DNA of 64,000 nucleotides from Timema cristinae (lineage: Eukaryota; Arthropoda; Insecta; Phasmatodea; Timematidae): assembly GCA_039000515.1 (NCBI GenBank), contig JBCFYV010000935.1, forward strand, positions 57,360,346-57,424,345. Direction: 5' to 3'. Numbering within the stretch: position 1 is the stretch's first letter; every line of letters begins with the position of its first letter. The notes beneath the pieces are model-generated. The model saw nothing but the letters and a program-made list of their open reading frames with translations. It did no database searches and was not told the DNA's origin. The position numbers and the translations under genes are program-made. Below are positions 1-12,500 of the stretch, piece after piece.

Positions 1-665
1 ATATCCAATCCTCCTCATTACATCCTATCCCTATCTTGCACTAGTTCTATCCAGTCCACCTTATTACATCCTATCCATATCTTGAGCTAGTTATATCCAG
101 TCCACCTCATTACACCTATCCATATCTTGAGCTAGTTTTATCCAGTCCACTCATTACACTATATCCCTATCTTGAGCTAGTTTTATCCAGTCCACCTCAT
201 TACACTCTATCCCTATCTTGAGCTAGTTATATCCAGTCCACCTCATTACACTCTATCCCTATCTTGAGCTAGTTTTATCCAGTCCACCTCATTACACCGT
301 ATCCATATCTTGAGCTAGTTATATCCAGTCCACCTCATTACACTCTATCCCTATCTTGAGCTAGTTATATCCAGTCCACCTCATTACACTCTATCCCTAT
401 CTTGAGCTAGTTATATCCAGTCCACCTCATTACACTCTATCCCTATCTTGAGCTAGTTATATCCAGTCCACCTCATTACACTCTATCCCTATCTTGAGCT
501 AGTTTTATCCAGTCCACCTCATTACACCTATCCATATCTTGAGCTAGTTTATCCAGTCCACCTCATTACACCCTATCCATATCTTGAGCTAGTTTTATCC
601 AGTCCACCTCATTACATCCTATCCATATCTTGAGCTAGTTATATCCAGTCCACTCATTACACCCT
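1..665. repeat. 46-bp minisatellite (about 14 copies)
   Basis: About 14 tandem copies of a 46-bp unit containing CTTGAGCTAGTTATATCCAG. Read on the minus strand the unit gives NEVDWI-x-LAQDR, the C-terminal motif of a LINE ORF2; a less repeated relative lies at 23890-24375. A 46-bp period is not a multiple of three, so the array is not an expanded reading frame. The window starts inside the array, so its true length is unknown. Confidence 0.9.
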
Positions 666-880
666 ATCTCTTTCAGGTTCATTCTAATGTTATCTTCCCA
701 CTGCGTTTAGGTCTTCCCAATGGTCTCTTCCCAATGAGTCTGCCAGTCAACACCCTTAACACGCTTCTAAATTATTTCATTCGTGCCTCATGTCCCACTC
801 ACCGTAATATGTAAGGTTTTACTACCCTAACAATGTATTACGATGAGTACACGGTATGCAACTCATCATCATCTAACCTC
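660..880 (-). mobile_element. Degenerate LINE ORF2 3'-end fragment
   Basis: This flanks the minisatellite. On the minus strand it shows remnants of the GKRPLGRPK-type motif found at the C-terminus of non-LTR ORF2 proteins. It aligns by eye with 23940-24150. Frames are broken, so it is a dead copy. The 46-bp array grew from its left (3') part. Confidence 0.65.
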
Positions 881-1432
881 CTCCCCTTTCCAATATCTTC
901 ATCATTACATTAAGTAAACGTTAAGTTGATCGTGATCCCGGCATTTTTTAAGTCAGATCTTCTCCACAATATAAGTACACAATGCTACCTATATTCTGAA
1001 ACGCTTTACGAATTTTTCTCATAGAGACAAGAATATAGTTTTACTTTTCATGTCAAAAACTCCCCAGATATATATATTTTAAACAAGACCGTTGGAACAA
1101 TTATCAAAATATTTTGAATTAATCCAAAATAAGTATTCATTAGAGTATCTTTAATTTATGTCTAAAATTTATATTAAAAATATCTTAATATCAAGTTTGA
1201 ACAAAATCCATCAAAACTTTTCAGTTGTAGTTCCGGGGACCGACTGGCATAGGGAAAGACAGAAATGTAAGCTTTACATTATTTTGGGTTTAAGGCCTCA
1301 TAAATGTCAAGATTTATTTTAAAATCGAGATAAAAAAGATCCCTAACACAATACTTTTACTGTATGCGAAAGTAAAAATTCGAAATTAAATTACAATTTT
1401 TAATTGTAAATGTTCATCTAACAATATTTAAG

Positions 1433-1482
1433 TATATATAAATACGTTTTAAGGCGATTACTGTCCTAGGTTTGGTTCAGTG
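1433..1482 (+). promoter_or_regulatory. Possible TATA box and initiator of the lectin/sushi/VWA gene
   Basis: A TATATATAAATA stretch lies at 1433-1444 and an arthropod-style TCAGT initiator at about 1477-1481. Their spacing, about 40 bp, is longer than usual. The first ATG follows at 1514. This is position-based only; an upstream non-coding exon could equally exist. Confidence 0.3.
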
Positions 1483-1513
1483 TGTATTGGACATCTGGGC
1501 GGAGATATCCACA

Positions 1514-1769
1514 ATGTATGTATCTTTGATGAAGAACCACCTCTTTATAACCCTTGTTCTCCTGATAGGTGTCGAGGAGGAAGCGACCGAACCTCCCAAA
1601 GATGCCATACTCCGGTACAGGAAGAAACTATACACCATCCACGCTGGTCAACTCACCTGGGACGAGGCTAAGCTCATCTGCGAGGATTCGGAAGGAAGTG
1701 TTATGCTGGAGCTTGAGGATGTGGAGGAGGTCAACTTCCTCATGCAGGCCATGGCTGATAACAAGCAAG
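1514..1769 (+). CDS. Lectin gene exon 1: signal peptide and start of CTLD1
   Basis: The frame opens at ATG 1514, with a second ATG at 1529 that would also leave the hydrophobic core intact. The CTLD start is recognisable in LTWDEAKLICEDSEG. The donor GTGCTG at 1770 is weak beyond GT, but its phase 1 joins exon 2 to give NKQ-E-IDHVWLGG. Confidence 0.8.
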
Positions 1770-4700
1770 GTGCTGTACACATATTCTATGTCAATTTATC
1801 GTGGGAATAAACAACTCAAGGCACATCGGGGCACTCCTAACGTTTTGAGACGTGTCAGATAGAACTGATCCCGACATTTTGAGGTGTGTTACAATGGGTT
1901 GGTTATTCCCGACATTCTGAGATCCATTACATCAGGCTATTCCCGATTTGTTGAGATATGTTACAATGTGCTATTCCCGACATTTTGAGATATATTACAT
2001 CAGGTTATTCCTGACATTTTGAGATGTTTGCAGTGCACTATTCCCGACATTTTGAGATATAATACATCAGGTTATTCCCAATATTTTGAGATGTATTGCA
2101 ATAGGCTATTCCCGAGATTTAGAGATATATTGTATAAGGTTATTACTGACATTTTGAGATGTGTTACAATGCACTATTACCGACATTTTGAGATACATTA
2201 CATCAGGTTATTCCCAACATTTTGAGATGTATTGCAATAGGCTATTCCCGAGATTTAGAGATATATTGTATAAGGTTATTACTGACATTTTGAGATGTGT
2301 TACAATGCACTATTACCGACATTTTGAGATACATTACATCAGGTTATTCCCAACATTTTGAGATGTATTGCAATAGGTTATTTCCGACATTTTGAGATGT
2401 ATTACATCAGGTTATTTCCAGAATTGTGAGATGTGTTACAATGCGCTATTCCCGACATTTTGAGATATATTAGATTAGGTTATTCCCGACATCTTGAGAT
2501 GTATTAAATTAAACTATTTCTAAAGTTTTGAGATGTATTACATCGTGATACCCCCTAAGTTTTGAGTCGTATTTCATCGGGCTATTCCCGACGTTTTGAG
2601 TCATATGTACATTAGGATAATTCCGACGTTTTGAAACGTATGTCAAACCCTACCTTAACATTAATGTGTGTGCGCAGAGATCGACCACGTGTGGTTGGGA
2701 GGAAAGCTGGTGAACGACGAGTGGACGTGGGTGTACAACAACTCGGTGATCCCCCCGGCTGATGAGTCGGGCTACCCCCCGTGGTGTGACAATGAGAAGA
2801 TCCCCGACATGGGCTGCTTGAACATGGATAGACAGAACCACCTGACACCACTCCTCTACGGACTGGAGTGTAACGTCACACAAGGCGTCATCTGCGTCCA
2901 AGGTGAGAGATTGTCTTGAAGTAACATAGAACCACCTGACACCACTCCTCTACGGACTGGAGTGTAACGTCACACAAGGTGTCATCTGCGTCCAAGGTGA
3001 GAGATTGTCTTGAAGTAACATAGAACCACCTGACACCACTCCTCTACGGACTGGAATGTAACGTCACACAAGGTGTCATCTGCGTCCAAGGTGAGAGATT
3101 GTCTTGAAGTAACATAGACAGAACCACCTGACACCACTCCTCTACGGACTGGAGTGTAACGTCACACAAGGTGTCATCTGCGTCTAAGGTGAGAGATTGT
3201 CTTGAAGTAACATAGAACCACCTGACATCACTCCTCTACGGACTGGAATGTAACGTCACACAAGGCGTCATCTGCGTCCAAGGTGAGAGATTGTCTTGTA
3301 GTAACATAGAACCACCTGACATCACTCCTCTACGGACTGGAGTGTAACGTCACACAAGGTGTCATCTGCGTCCAAGGTGAGAGATTGTCTTGAAGTAACA
3401 TAGACAGAACCACCTGACACCACTCCTCTACGGACTGGAATGTAACGTCACACAAGGTGTCATCTGCGTCCAAGGTGAGAGATTGTCTTGAAGTAACATA
3501 GACAGAACCACCTGACACCACTCCTCTACGGACTGGAATGTAACGTCACACAAGGTGTCATCTGCGTCCAAGGTGAGAGATTGTCTTGTAGTAACATAGA
3601 CAGAACCACCTGACACCACTCCTCTACGGACTGGAATGTAACGTCACACAAGGTGTCATCTGCGTCCAAGGTGAGAGATTGTCTTGTAGTAACATAGACA
3701 GAACCACCTGACACCACTCCTCTACGGACTGGAATGTAACGTCACACAAGGTGTCATCTGCGTCCAAGGTGAGAGATTGTCTTGAAGTAACATAGAACCA
3801 CCTGACATCACTCCTCTACGGACTGGAATGTAACGTCACACAAGGTGTCATCTGCGTCCAAGGTGAGAGATTGTCTTGAAGTAACATAGAACCACCTGAC
3901 ATCACTCCTCTACGGACTGGAATGTAACGTCACACAAGGTGTCATCTGCGTCCAAGGTGAGAGATTGTCTTGAAGTAACATAGAACCACCTGACACCACT
4001 CCTCTACGGACTGGAATGTAACGTCACACAAGGTGTCATCTGCGTCCAAGGTGAGAGATTGTCTTGAAGTAACATAGAACCACCTGACACCACTCCTCTA
4101 CGGACTGGAATGTAACGTCACACAAGGTGTCATCTGCGTCCAAGGTGAGAGATTGTCTTGAAGTAACATAGACAGAACCACCTGACACCACTCCTCTACG
4201 GACTGGAGTGTAACGTCACACAAGGTGTCATCTGCGTCTAAGGTGAGAGATTGTCTTGAAGTAACATAGAACCACCTGACATCACTCCTCTACGGACTGG
4301 AATGTAACGTCACACAAGGCGTCATCTGCGTCCAAGGTGAGAGATTGTCTTGAAGTAACATAGAACCACCTGACATCACTCCTCTACGGACTGGAATGTA
4401 ACGTCACACAAGGTGTCATCTGCGTCCAAGGTGAGAGATTGTCTTGAAGTAACATAGAACCACCTGACATCACTCCTCTACGGACTGGAATGTAACGTCA
4501 CACAAGGCGTCATCTGCGTCCAAGGTGAGAGATTGTCTTGAAGTAACATAGAACCACCTGACATCACTCCTCTACGGACTGGAATGTAACGTCACTCAAG
4601 GCGTCATCTGCGTCCAAGGTGAGAGATTGTCTTGAAGTAACATAGAACCACCTGACATCACTCCTCTACGGACTGGAATGTAACGTCACACAAGGTGTCA

Positions 4701-5948
4701 TCTGCGTCCAAGGTGAGAGATTGTCTTGAAGTAACATAGAACCACCTGACATCACTCCTTATCTACCCGAACGAGTTGTGAAATGAATTGAACAAAAAAA
4801 ATTAAATTGTCTATCGGGAACTCTTTTGATTAAAAAAACATCAATATATACTAGTTCCCGCAAACCGCTCTACCAACTGAGCTACCAAGGTTCAAATCTA
4901 AATCATGTTATCTATAACAAAACTTTGTGTTAGTGGTGCGTGAGGCTTCAAAATGTCGAAGACAAGCCTTTGCTTCAACCTCGCTTCTCCAAAAAAAATT
5001 TAAGGGAGAAAGAAAGATTCGATGTATTACAAACGTATTTTAAATATTTAATGGCATATACAACGTAAGCATAAATACATTCATATTATGTCAGCATAAA
5101 CAAATATAGTAGGCTTTGTTTTTTCTCTCTATGCCTTTATCTTTACCTACAGTAGCCTTATGACTTCTTTGGTGCTGACTGACAGCTCACAGCTGACAGC
5201 TGACGGCTTTGAAAAGTTACCAGACCAAATTATGTAACCCTACGCCGAACCATATGATCTGCAAAAACATGTGTTTAGCAGCTGTCACTTCTGACAGTCA
5301 AAATTTAGGTATATACCTAAATGTTGACTGTCAGAAGTCAGCTGTGAGCTGTCAGTCAGCACCAAAGAAGCCATGGGGCTACTGTAGATGAACTTAATAT
5401 GGAGAAAGCAACCAAAAGATTATCTTATACTTCGGCATTAACTTTTCTTCGCATTTTCCGAGATTAGCTTCTCATTTAAAAAATTACCTTCGCACTCCTC
5501 TAATCTGTATTAATATTCCCGAAAGAAGTATCTTCCCTTAAACCAGTTTATAAATCATGGTCAGTACCAGTTTCCTGATCCTTCACCAGGCATCGTGGGT
5601 TAATAAAAAAGGATGTGTCACATTCCAGAGGCGGTCGAACACAGTTTCCGGATGGTGAAGGACGATTTCGTGGTGGAAATAGCCCTGGCCAACATCACCA
5701 ACATCAACGCAAGCTGGATCACGGCCAACAAGTTTTGCAAGGAGGAGGTGGGTTACCTCCTCACCAATTTGAACGAGGAGCAACTGAAACAAGTCGCATC
5801 AGCGGCAGGTATTTATTCATTTAAATTTCACATAAACTAAGACAGGGAACTGCCATAAGGACAAGGCTCTAACTGACACAGTTTACGGAAAATTATATAT
5901 ATTGATTTTTTTAGATGTTTAGAATACATACATACATACATACATACA

Positions 5949-5980
<32 letters not shown>

Positions 5981-6289
5981 CATACATACAAACATACATA
6001 CATACATACATACATACATACATACATACATACACACACATACATACTACATACATACATACATACATACACACATACATACATACACTACATACATACA
6101 TACATACATACATACATACATACATACATACATACATACATACATACATACATACATCATACATACATACATACATACATACATACATACATTACATACA
6201 AATACATACATACATACATACATACATACATACATACATACATACATACATACATTACATATACATACATACATACATACATACATACA

Positions 6290-6320
<31 letters not shown>

Positions 6321-6491
6321 CATACATACATACATACATACATACATACATACATACATACAACATAATCATACATACATACATACATACATACATACAT
6401 ACATACATACATACATACATACATACATACATACATACATACATACATACATACATACATACATACATACATACATACATACATACATACA

Positions 6492-6523
<32 letters not shown>

Positions 6524-9500
6524 CATACATACATACAATACATACATAAAATACATACACTACATACATACATACATACATACATACATAATTACATACA
6601 TACAAATACATAATACATACATAATCACGCCGTTCCCTTACGGTGTAGGCAAGAAACTATCCTTATATTTCAAAAAAAACAATGCGTATTTAATCCATCC
6701 TAAATAACTTTTTCCACACTTCTCTATTCTTGCATATTCCCTTCGCTTTAACAACATCCATGCATCCTGTTATATATGCTCTTTCATTCTTAAAACTCTT
6801 ATTAGTTTCTATATTTTCTTCGTCAGTTGATCCGCACTCATCCTCTCAACATGTCCAAACCAACATAAGACGCACCTTACAGAACAGCATCTTATTTCCT
6901 TCAAATCATTCTGAATTATTTCTCCTTCTTTTAATCTCATTTTCTCTCTTCTACTACTCCTTTTTTGCATTTGTCTTTTTCTCTTTGTGTATGTCCCATA
7001 ATTTCTTATTTTCTGTTGCACTCTTTACATCAATCATTTGTTTGTATACTTCTTTCTTTCCTATCATATCTTCTTTCATCTGTTCATTCCAGCATCTATC
7101 TCTTTTTTAAGTCTACCACCATCGCAGATCCCCACACATCTTTCACGCACTCACTTACCGCATATTTTATTCTGTTCTAAGCATTTTTTTCATTAGAATT
7201 TATTTCGACATTCTATTTATGCTTTTGTAAAGTTAATTTTTCACCCAGCAATTTTTCATATTGCGCTCTCACACTTTTATACTGAAATTTTTCACGTTCA
7301 TTTTACTTGTTTAATACTCCTGGACTGCTTCCTCACCAAATTCCCACCTAATTCAACTACTGAAATCAGCTCAACGCACAACCCTTGTATTCCTTACTAG
7401 ACTTCTAAATTCTCATAATACACCACAAAATCAATCATTGTTCTCGGATCTACCCATTGCCATGTATACAAGTATATTTGGGCTAAAACAATGTGTTTGA
7501 GATAAATAAACCTTTTTCTAAACGCAGACTCACTAACTCATTACCATTCTCGTTTACCCTCTCATCGCCATACCTTCCTAACACTTTCTCTGAATTCTCT
7601 TTTTGAGTATCCAGCCACCCATTCATATCTCCTAACAAGATAATTCTTTCACTCGGTTCACATGCATTCAAGACTTCATTGAACTCATTCTAAAATTCTA
7701 CTTTCACATTCTCATCTTCACCTCCACGGAGCATAACCAGCAACCAAACATAGCTTACGAATGCCTATTTTCATTCGTACGCATATAATTCTAGATGACA
7801 CCAACTTATACCTTCTCACATACAGTTTAACTGTTGGGCTTAGGATTAGACCTACTCCCCGACTTCCCCTAACCCCTTCAACCACAGTGACAGATTACCA
7901 TCATTCGTCATCAAAACATCTTTCCCTTTCCGATTGGTTTCACATACACACCGAATACCAATTTTTCTTCCAACAATTTTCTATAACAGTTTATTCTCTT
8001 TTCCGCACACTCCTCTTACAGTCCACGTTCCAATAGTCCATCTTCTCGCCCGCTTGACAACAGATGGGCCCTTAGGTTTTAACCTCAGCTGCCCACAGTA
8101 GATTTGGTCATCCGAGACTAATATTGCACAGTTTATTTTAGTAATTAGTTAAAGTGGACCAGGTACTAACTTTGATCGTACCCGCACTCATGACAGTATT
8201 CGCTGCTTACGGTAAGGATGTTGTACCGAACGGTGTTGGCCATTTTAACCAATATAACACAAGTACAACCGTTGCTCAGACTTACCCTGACCATGATTTC
8301 ACTGTTCCTATAAACCAGTGTCCCTACTAAAGAAACTGCCTTGTCGGCCAACATACCATTGCACGTGTCACTACTACCACTAGGAGATTATATGGTGTAA
8401 CGACACACCAGGACACAATTAGATTGAATTAGTAAATAATAGTATTCTGATTATTTTTAACATTTCTAAACCTCATATTAAAAAAAATTGTTCAGATTTG
8501 TTAACTTAAGGTTGGAACATATTTCCTTTTAAATTTACTTGTTCTGTCTATAAAAGAAATATAGAATAGAATGTGGTGAGCTGGTAAAATAGTTAGGTTC
8601 CCAAAGTGCCTTTTGAATACCTTTCATAAAACTCTTCGAAAGAAGTGCTTATACCAACTGTGTCGAAAATGGATCATGTTGCGTTCTGTTTGGATCTGAT
8701 ATAGTATAGTCTGGGGAGTTAATCTATCTCCCCGTTTAGGATTCATGGGGGATTAGCTGACCTCCAAATATACTCCCTCAATACTCTTACGCTTCAGAGC
8801 TGTTTTGATCCTTCTTTGTCTTTGGCAGAGAACGGCAAATACTTGATTGGCGCCAAGGTTCAGTCTGACGGAACGGCGGTGTGGGCCAATTCCCCCCGGG
8901 GACACCGTGTGACCTCAAGGGGTTGCCACCGTACCACGTGGGGAAGGAATGTCTGTACTGAATGTAAGTGTTTGATAGGACACTTGCGAGGCGGTTCTTT
9001 CTTAGTTCATGTCTGTACTGAATGTAAGTGTTGATATGACACTTGGAGCGTTCATGTCTGTACTGAATGTAAGTGCTTGATATGACACTTGGAGCGTTCA
9101 TGTCTGGTACTGGATATAAGTTGTTTGATATTTGTACATACAAATGGCCGATATAGTGCAAGGTAAAAGGTATTGCATACAATGAGTTTTGTTAAGAAAA
9201 ATATGTAATATGACCTTGGGTATTTATACGGCACAATCATGTGGCCAATACATTTAGCACAGTGCATTGTGTCCTTTATACCGTCTTAAAGTGCTTTCCT
9301 TCCACAGATCAGGGACAAGTCGATAGCCGGACTGGAGGGCATATCATGCACAGAAGTGAACTCCGACATCAACTACATGTGCTCTTCAAGTAAGTACACA
9401 CTCTACTTCATTAGGAGAAATTAATGTAAAGTACTCAACAGTTCCACCGTCGGTTGTAAAGCCTGTCCTAGGTAAATGGGGAGTGAGGTAGTTTCCTCAC

Positions 9501-12500
9501 TGAACCAGAAGACTATTGCACATCGGTCTGCCAATCCTCCAAATGACTACAAAGGACACCTTCACTCCATTCATCACAGGGACTGGCTATATATTGAATG
9601 TTATTACTAGTATCGTTCATACCTTTGCCCTTTTCATTTTGTCAGTGCCATAAATGAGACCGAGACAGATCAATTAAAATAACAACTTGCTCTAGCCCAT
9701 ACCAGGGGATAAGGTTAATTTGTTAGCAAATACTAAAGCCAACCCTAACATGACTGTAATTTTCTGATTACCTGCTACGCTGGCCGCGTGGGCTAAGGCA
9801 TCGCTTTTGTGTTGGACTAGACTGACGATGACAGGGGGACAGGGGTTTGTATCCCGGTAGGTTGTACTGAGGTTTCTTACCAAAATGTTTTCCACCTTTC
9901 CCTTCGCGCAAATGCAGGTTGACTTCCACTAAATTAAACCTTTTTGGCCCCTAACACATTAGAGTAATTAGTATATAAGTAAGGCCGGAACAGACGTGGA
10001 ACTAAAACGAATAGTCTGATTCTGATGACGTCACAACCAGTGAGCCTGTTTGTAACTCGTGTTCCAGCGTGCATCAAGCAGTTCCCGGACCAGTCTACCG
10101 AGTGGAGATGTGACTGGTATGAAGGACGTCTCATGGACGAGAGGACGTTGGGCAAGAGATGCTGGAGATTATGTCCTGATAATCAAGTGGTGCAAGGCTC
10201 CAATAAACTGGTCTGCGGCTACAAGGGCTGGCTTGGGGCCCATGACTCCCCCGCGGAGCCAACCTGTGTCGGTAGGTAACAGTTGTCTGTTGACAAGACA
10301 ATTAGGGTGGCGACACTCTAACTACCAGTAGTGTGTTGTCAGAGATAATACAGTGGCGACACTCTAACTATCAGTAGTGTGTTGTCAGAGATAATACAGT
10401 GGCGACATTCAAACTATCAGTAGTATATGGAAGCAAAGAACGGTATACAATTAAGAATATTTGAAAGGTGAAGCTTGGGGGATGAATTATTATAACTAAG
10501 GATATGAGTGAGCCATATCTCGATTATAATCGAATACATTGAAAAATAAAACCAGAATATTGGAATTTAACCCGGGACTTTTGATTTTGCGTACCAGTGT
10601 TCTACCATTAAGCTATATATGTATCGTCCCGTATCCAGTGTAATACCTCACTCATATTTTAAGACGGGTTCATGTCCGTGATTATAATAATTCATCCGCC
10701 AAGCCTCGCCTTTCATATATAATTAATTGTATGACGTTGCTTTCTTCCATCTTGATTTGCTTGGAATGTACAAGGTATTTATACTATTGATAACATGAAG
10801 TAACATCCGAGTCACCGGTGACTGTGATGTCAGTGAAATATTAGTAGACGATGTTATCTACACGTCCATCACAGACTCTGCCTTAAAATATAAGTGAAGA
10901 ATGGCTCAATGTTATAACATTGGCTAACTAAGCCAAAGGTCAGGACTTCGATTCCCGTGTCGAGGTGTAACTTTTCAATCTATTCGACTATCAGTAGTGA
11001 ACTGTGCTATATAATACCGTACAGTGACGACACTCAGACCGATAAACACTCCATAAAAGACTTAACACAACATTTTGAAAGTTAATATTTCGCTTGAAAC
11101 AAATAGCTGTTCACAAAATATTTTCCTTAAGACCTAACAACGTGATAAACGGACCTCCAATGAAAAGTAAGAACCGTATACACTCTACATATTATGAGTC
11201 TTGAACGAAATTACTAGATGATTACTGAAACTCTTTTACAATGACTGGCTCCATTTAATCAAATAAACATTTAGTCATCTAGATGGTAAAATAATCCATT
11301 TGTTTGACTAACATAAGCAAATACTACTTATGGAGGATTTGTACCAAAATAATTGCAGCATAATTAATGCATAGAAATAAGTGTTAGCATTTAACAATTA
11401 TTTCTCTTTTCTGTAACAACTTAAGAATTACTGTAATAAAAAAAAATAATGTATATAAACAATTTTTATTGGATTAGGAATCGAAATTCGTAGTTAAAAT
11501 GAAGACTCGGAATCTTAAAATAATGCATTCGATATATTAATAATATCAATAATAATAAACGAGAGTAACATCACACATCTTTGAGAAGATTCCTGTTAAG
11601 ATGCTTTATTTTATAGCTAAGTTTCTTTTGACTTCGTTTAAGAAACGAGGACGTCTCTTGAATTTGTCAAACCTCAGATCAGCCCGGACGCGGGAGCCAT
11701 TTTCATCATTGACAACTCTGCCAGAGTGTCAGAAGATGATTTCAACGTGCTGCGGTACCTCGTGGGAGCACTAGTATCGCTGTTCAAGTGAGTTCTACAC
11801 TTGTTATATCCCATGTCAGGAGAGTTGTACACTTGGCTATATTCTATGTCAGGGGCGTTCTACACTTGGTTATATCCTGTCAGGGGAGTTCTACACTTGG
11901 TTATATTCTATATTAGGTTAATTCTCGACTAGGCTATATCTTATGTCCTATTTTAACTAAGCACCTGTTTATTAATTTTGGGGACTTTAAAATAGATTTT
12001 TGGAAATTATTTATAAGTATTTTTATAACTATTAGATTACTTAGGTAATTCTACTTTGAGTTTCAGTGTGTTAGAAAATGGGCCACGTTAGGTAATAATT
12101 GTTCATATAGTTTGTTGAGACTAATCCTGAAGTTGAAATCGAGTGTTCTAGAACTTATTTTAGAGTAATATTCTCAGAACAAAGCATACAATCTTGTACT
12201 GGTTGTTGTCAAAGATGTGAAGTCACTCTTATACAGTAACCGCTTACTGAAACACCTCTTCGAGAAAATAATATTGTTGCCAGAAGGGATAAACTTTCCT
12301 TCGGCAAGTGGATCGGCTCACTACAAATCTTCTTTCATGAGAAGGCTGGTGTATTTCCTCTAAATTTACCTTCCTCATTCTTAACCCCTTTGGGTGAGTA
12401 TGCAGATATCCCGGGTTGGGGCTGTAAGCTGAAGAAGAGAAAAAGTAAAAATCAAACGTAAATCTTTTCAAATCGTACTATGATGGATTAAGTATCCAAG

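Noticed and set aside
1..665. CRISPR-like array
   Set aside because: No unique spacers; repeats are head to tail in a eukaryotic genome and come from a LINE.
3330..3717. Three identical 63-residue minus-strand frames spaced 98 bp
   Set aside because: Created by the 98-bp tandem unit, not genes.
5915..6613. 232-residue Tyr-Ile-His-Thr repeat frame and its antisense Cys-Met-Tyr-Val frames
   Set aside because: Pure by-product of the ATAC microsatellite; both strands are open in several frames.
6730..7180. Hydrophobic plus-strand frames of 126 and 71 residues
   Set aside because: Antisense of the LINE C-terminus (WFGHVERM on the other strand).
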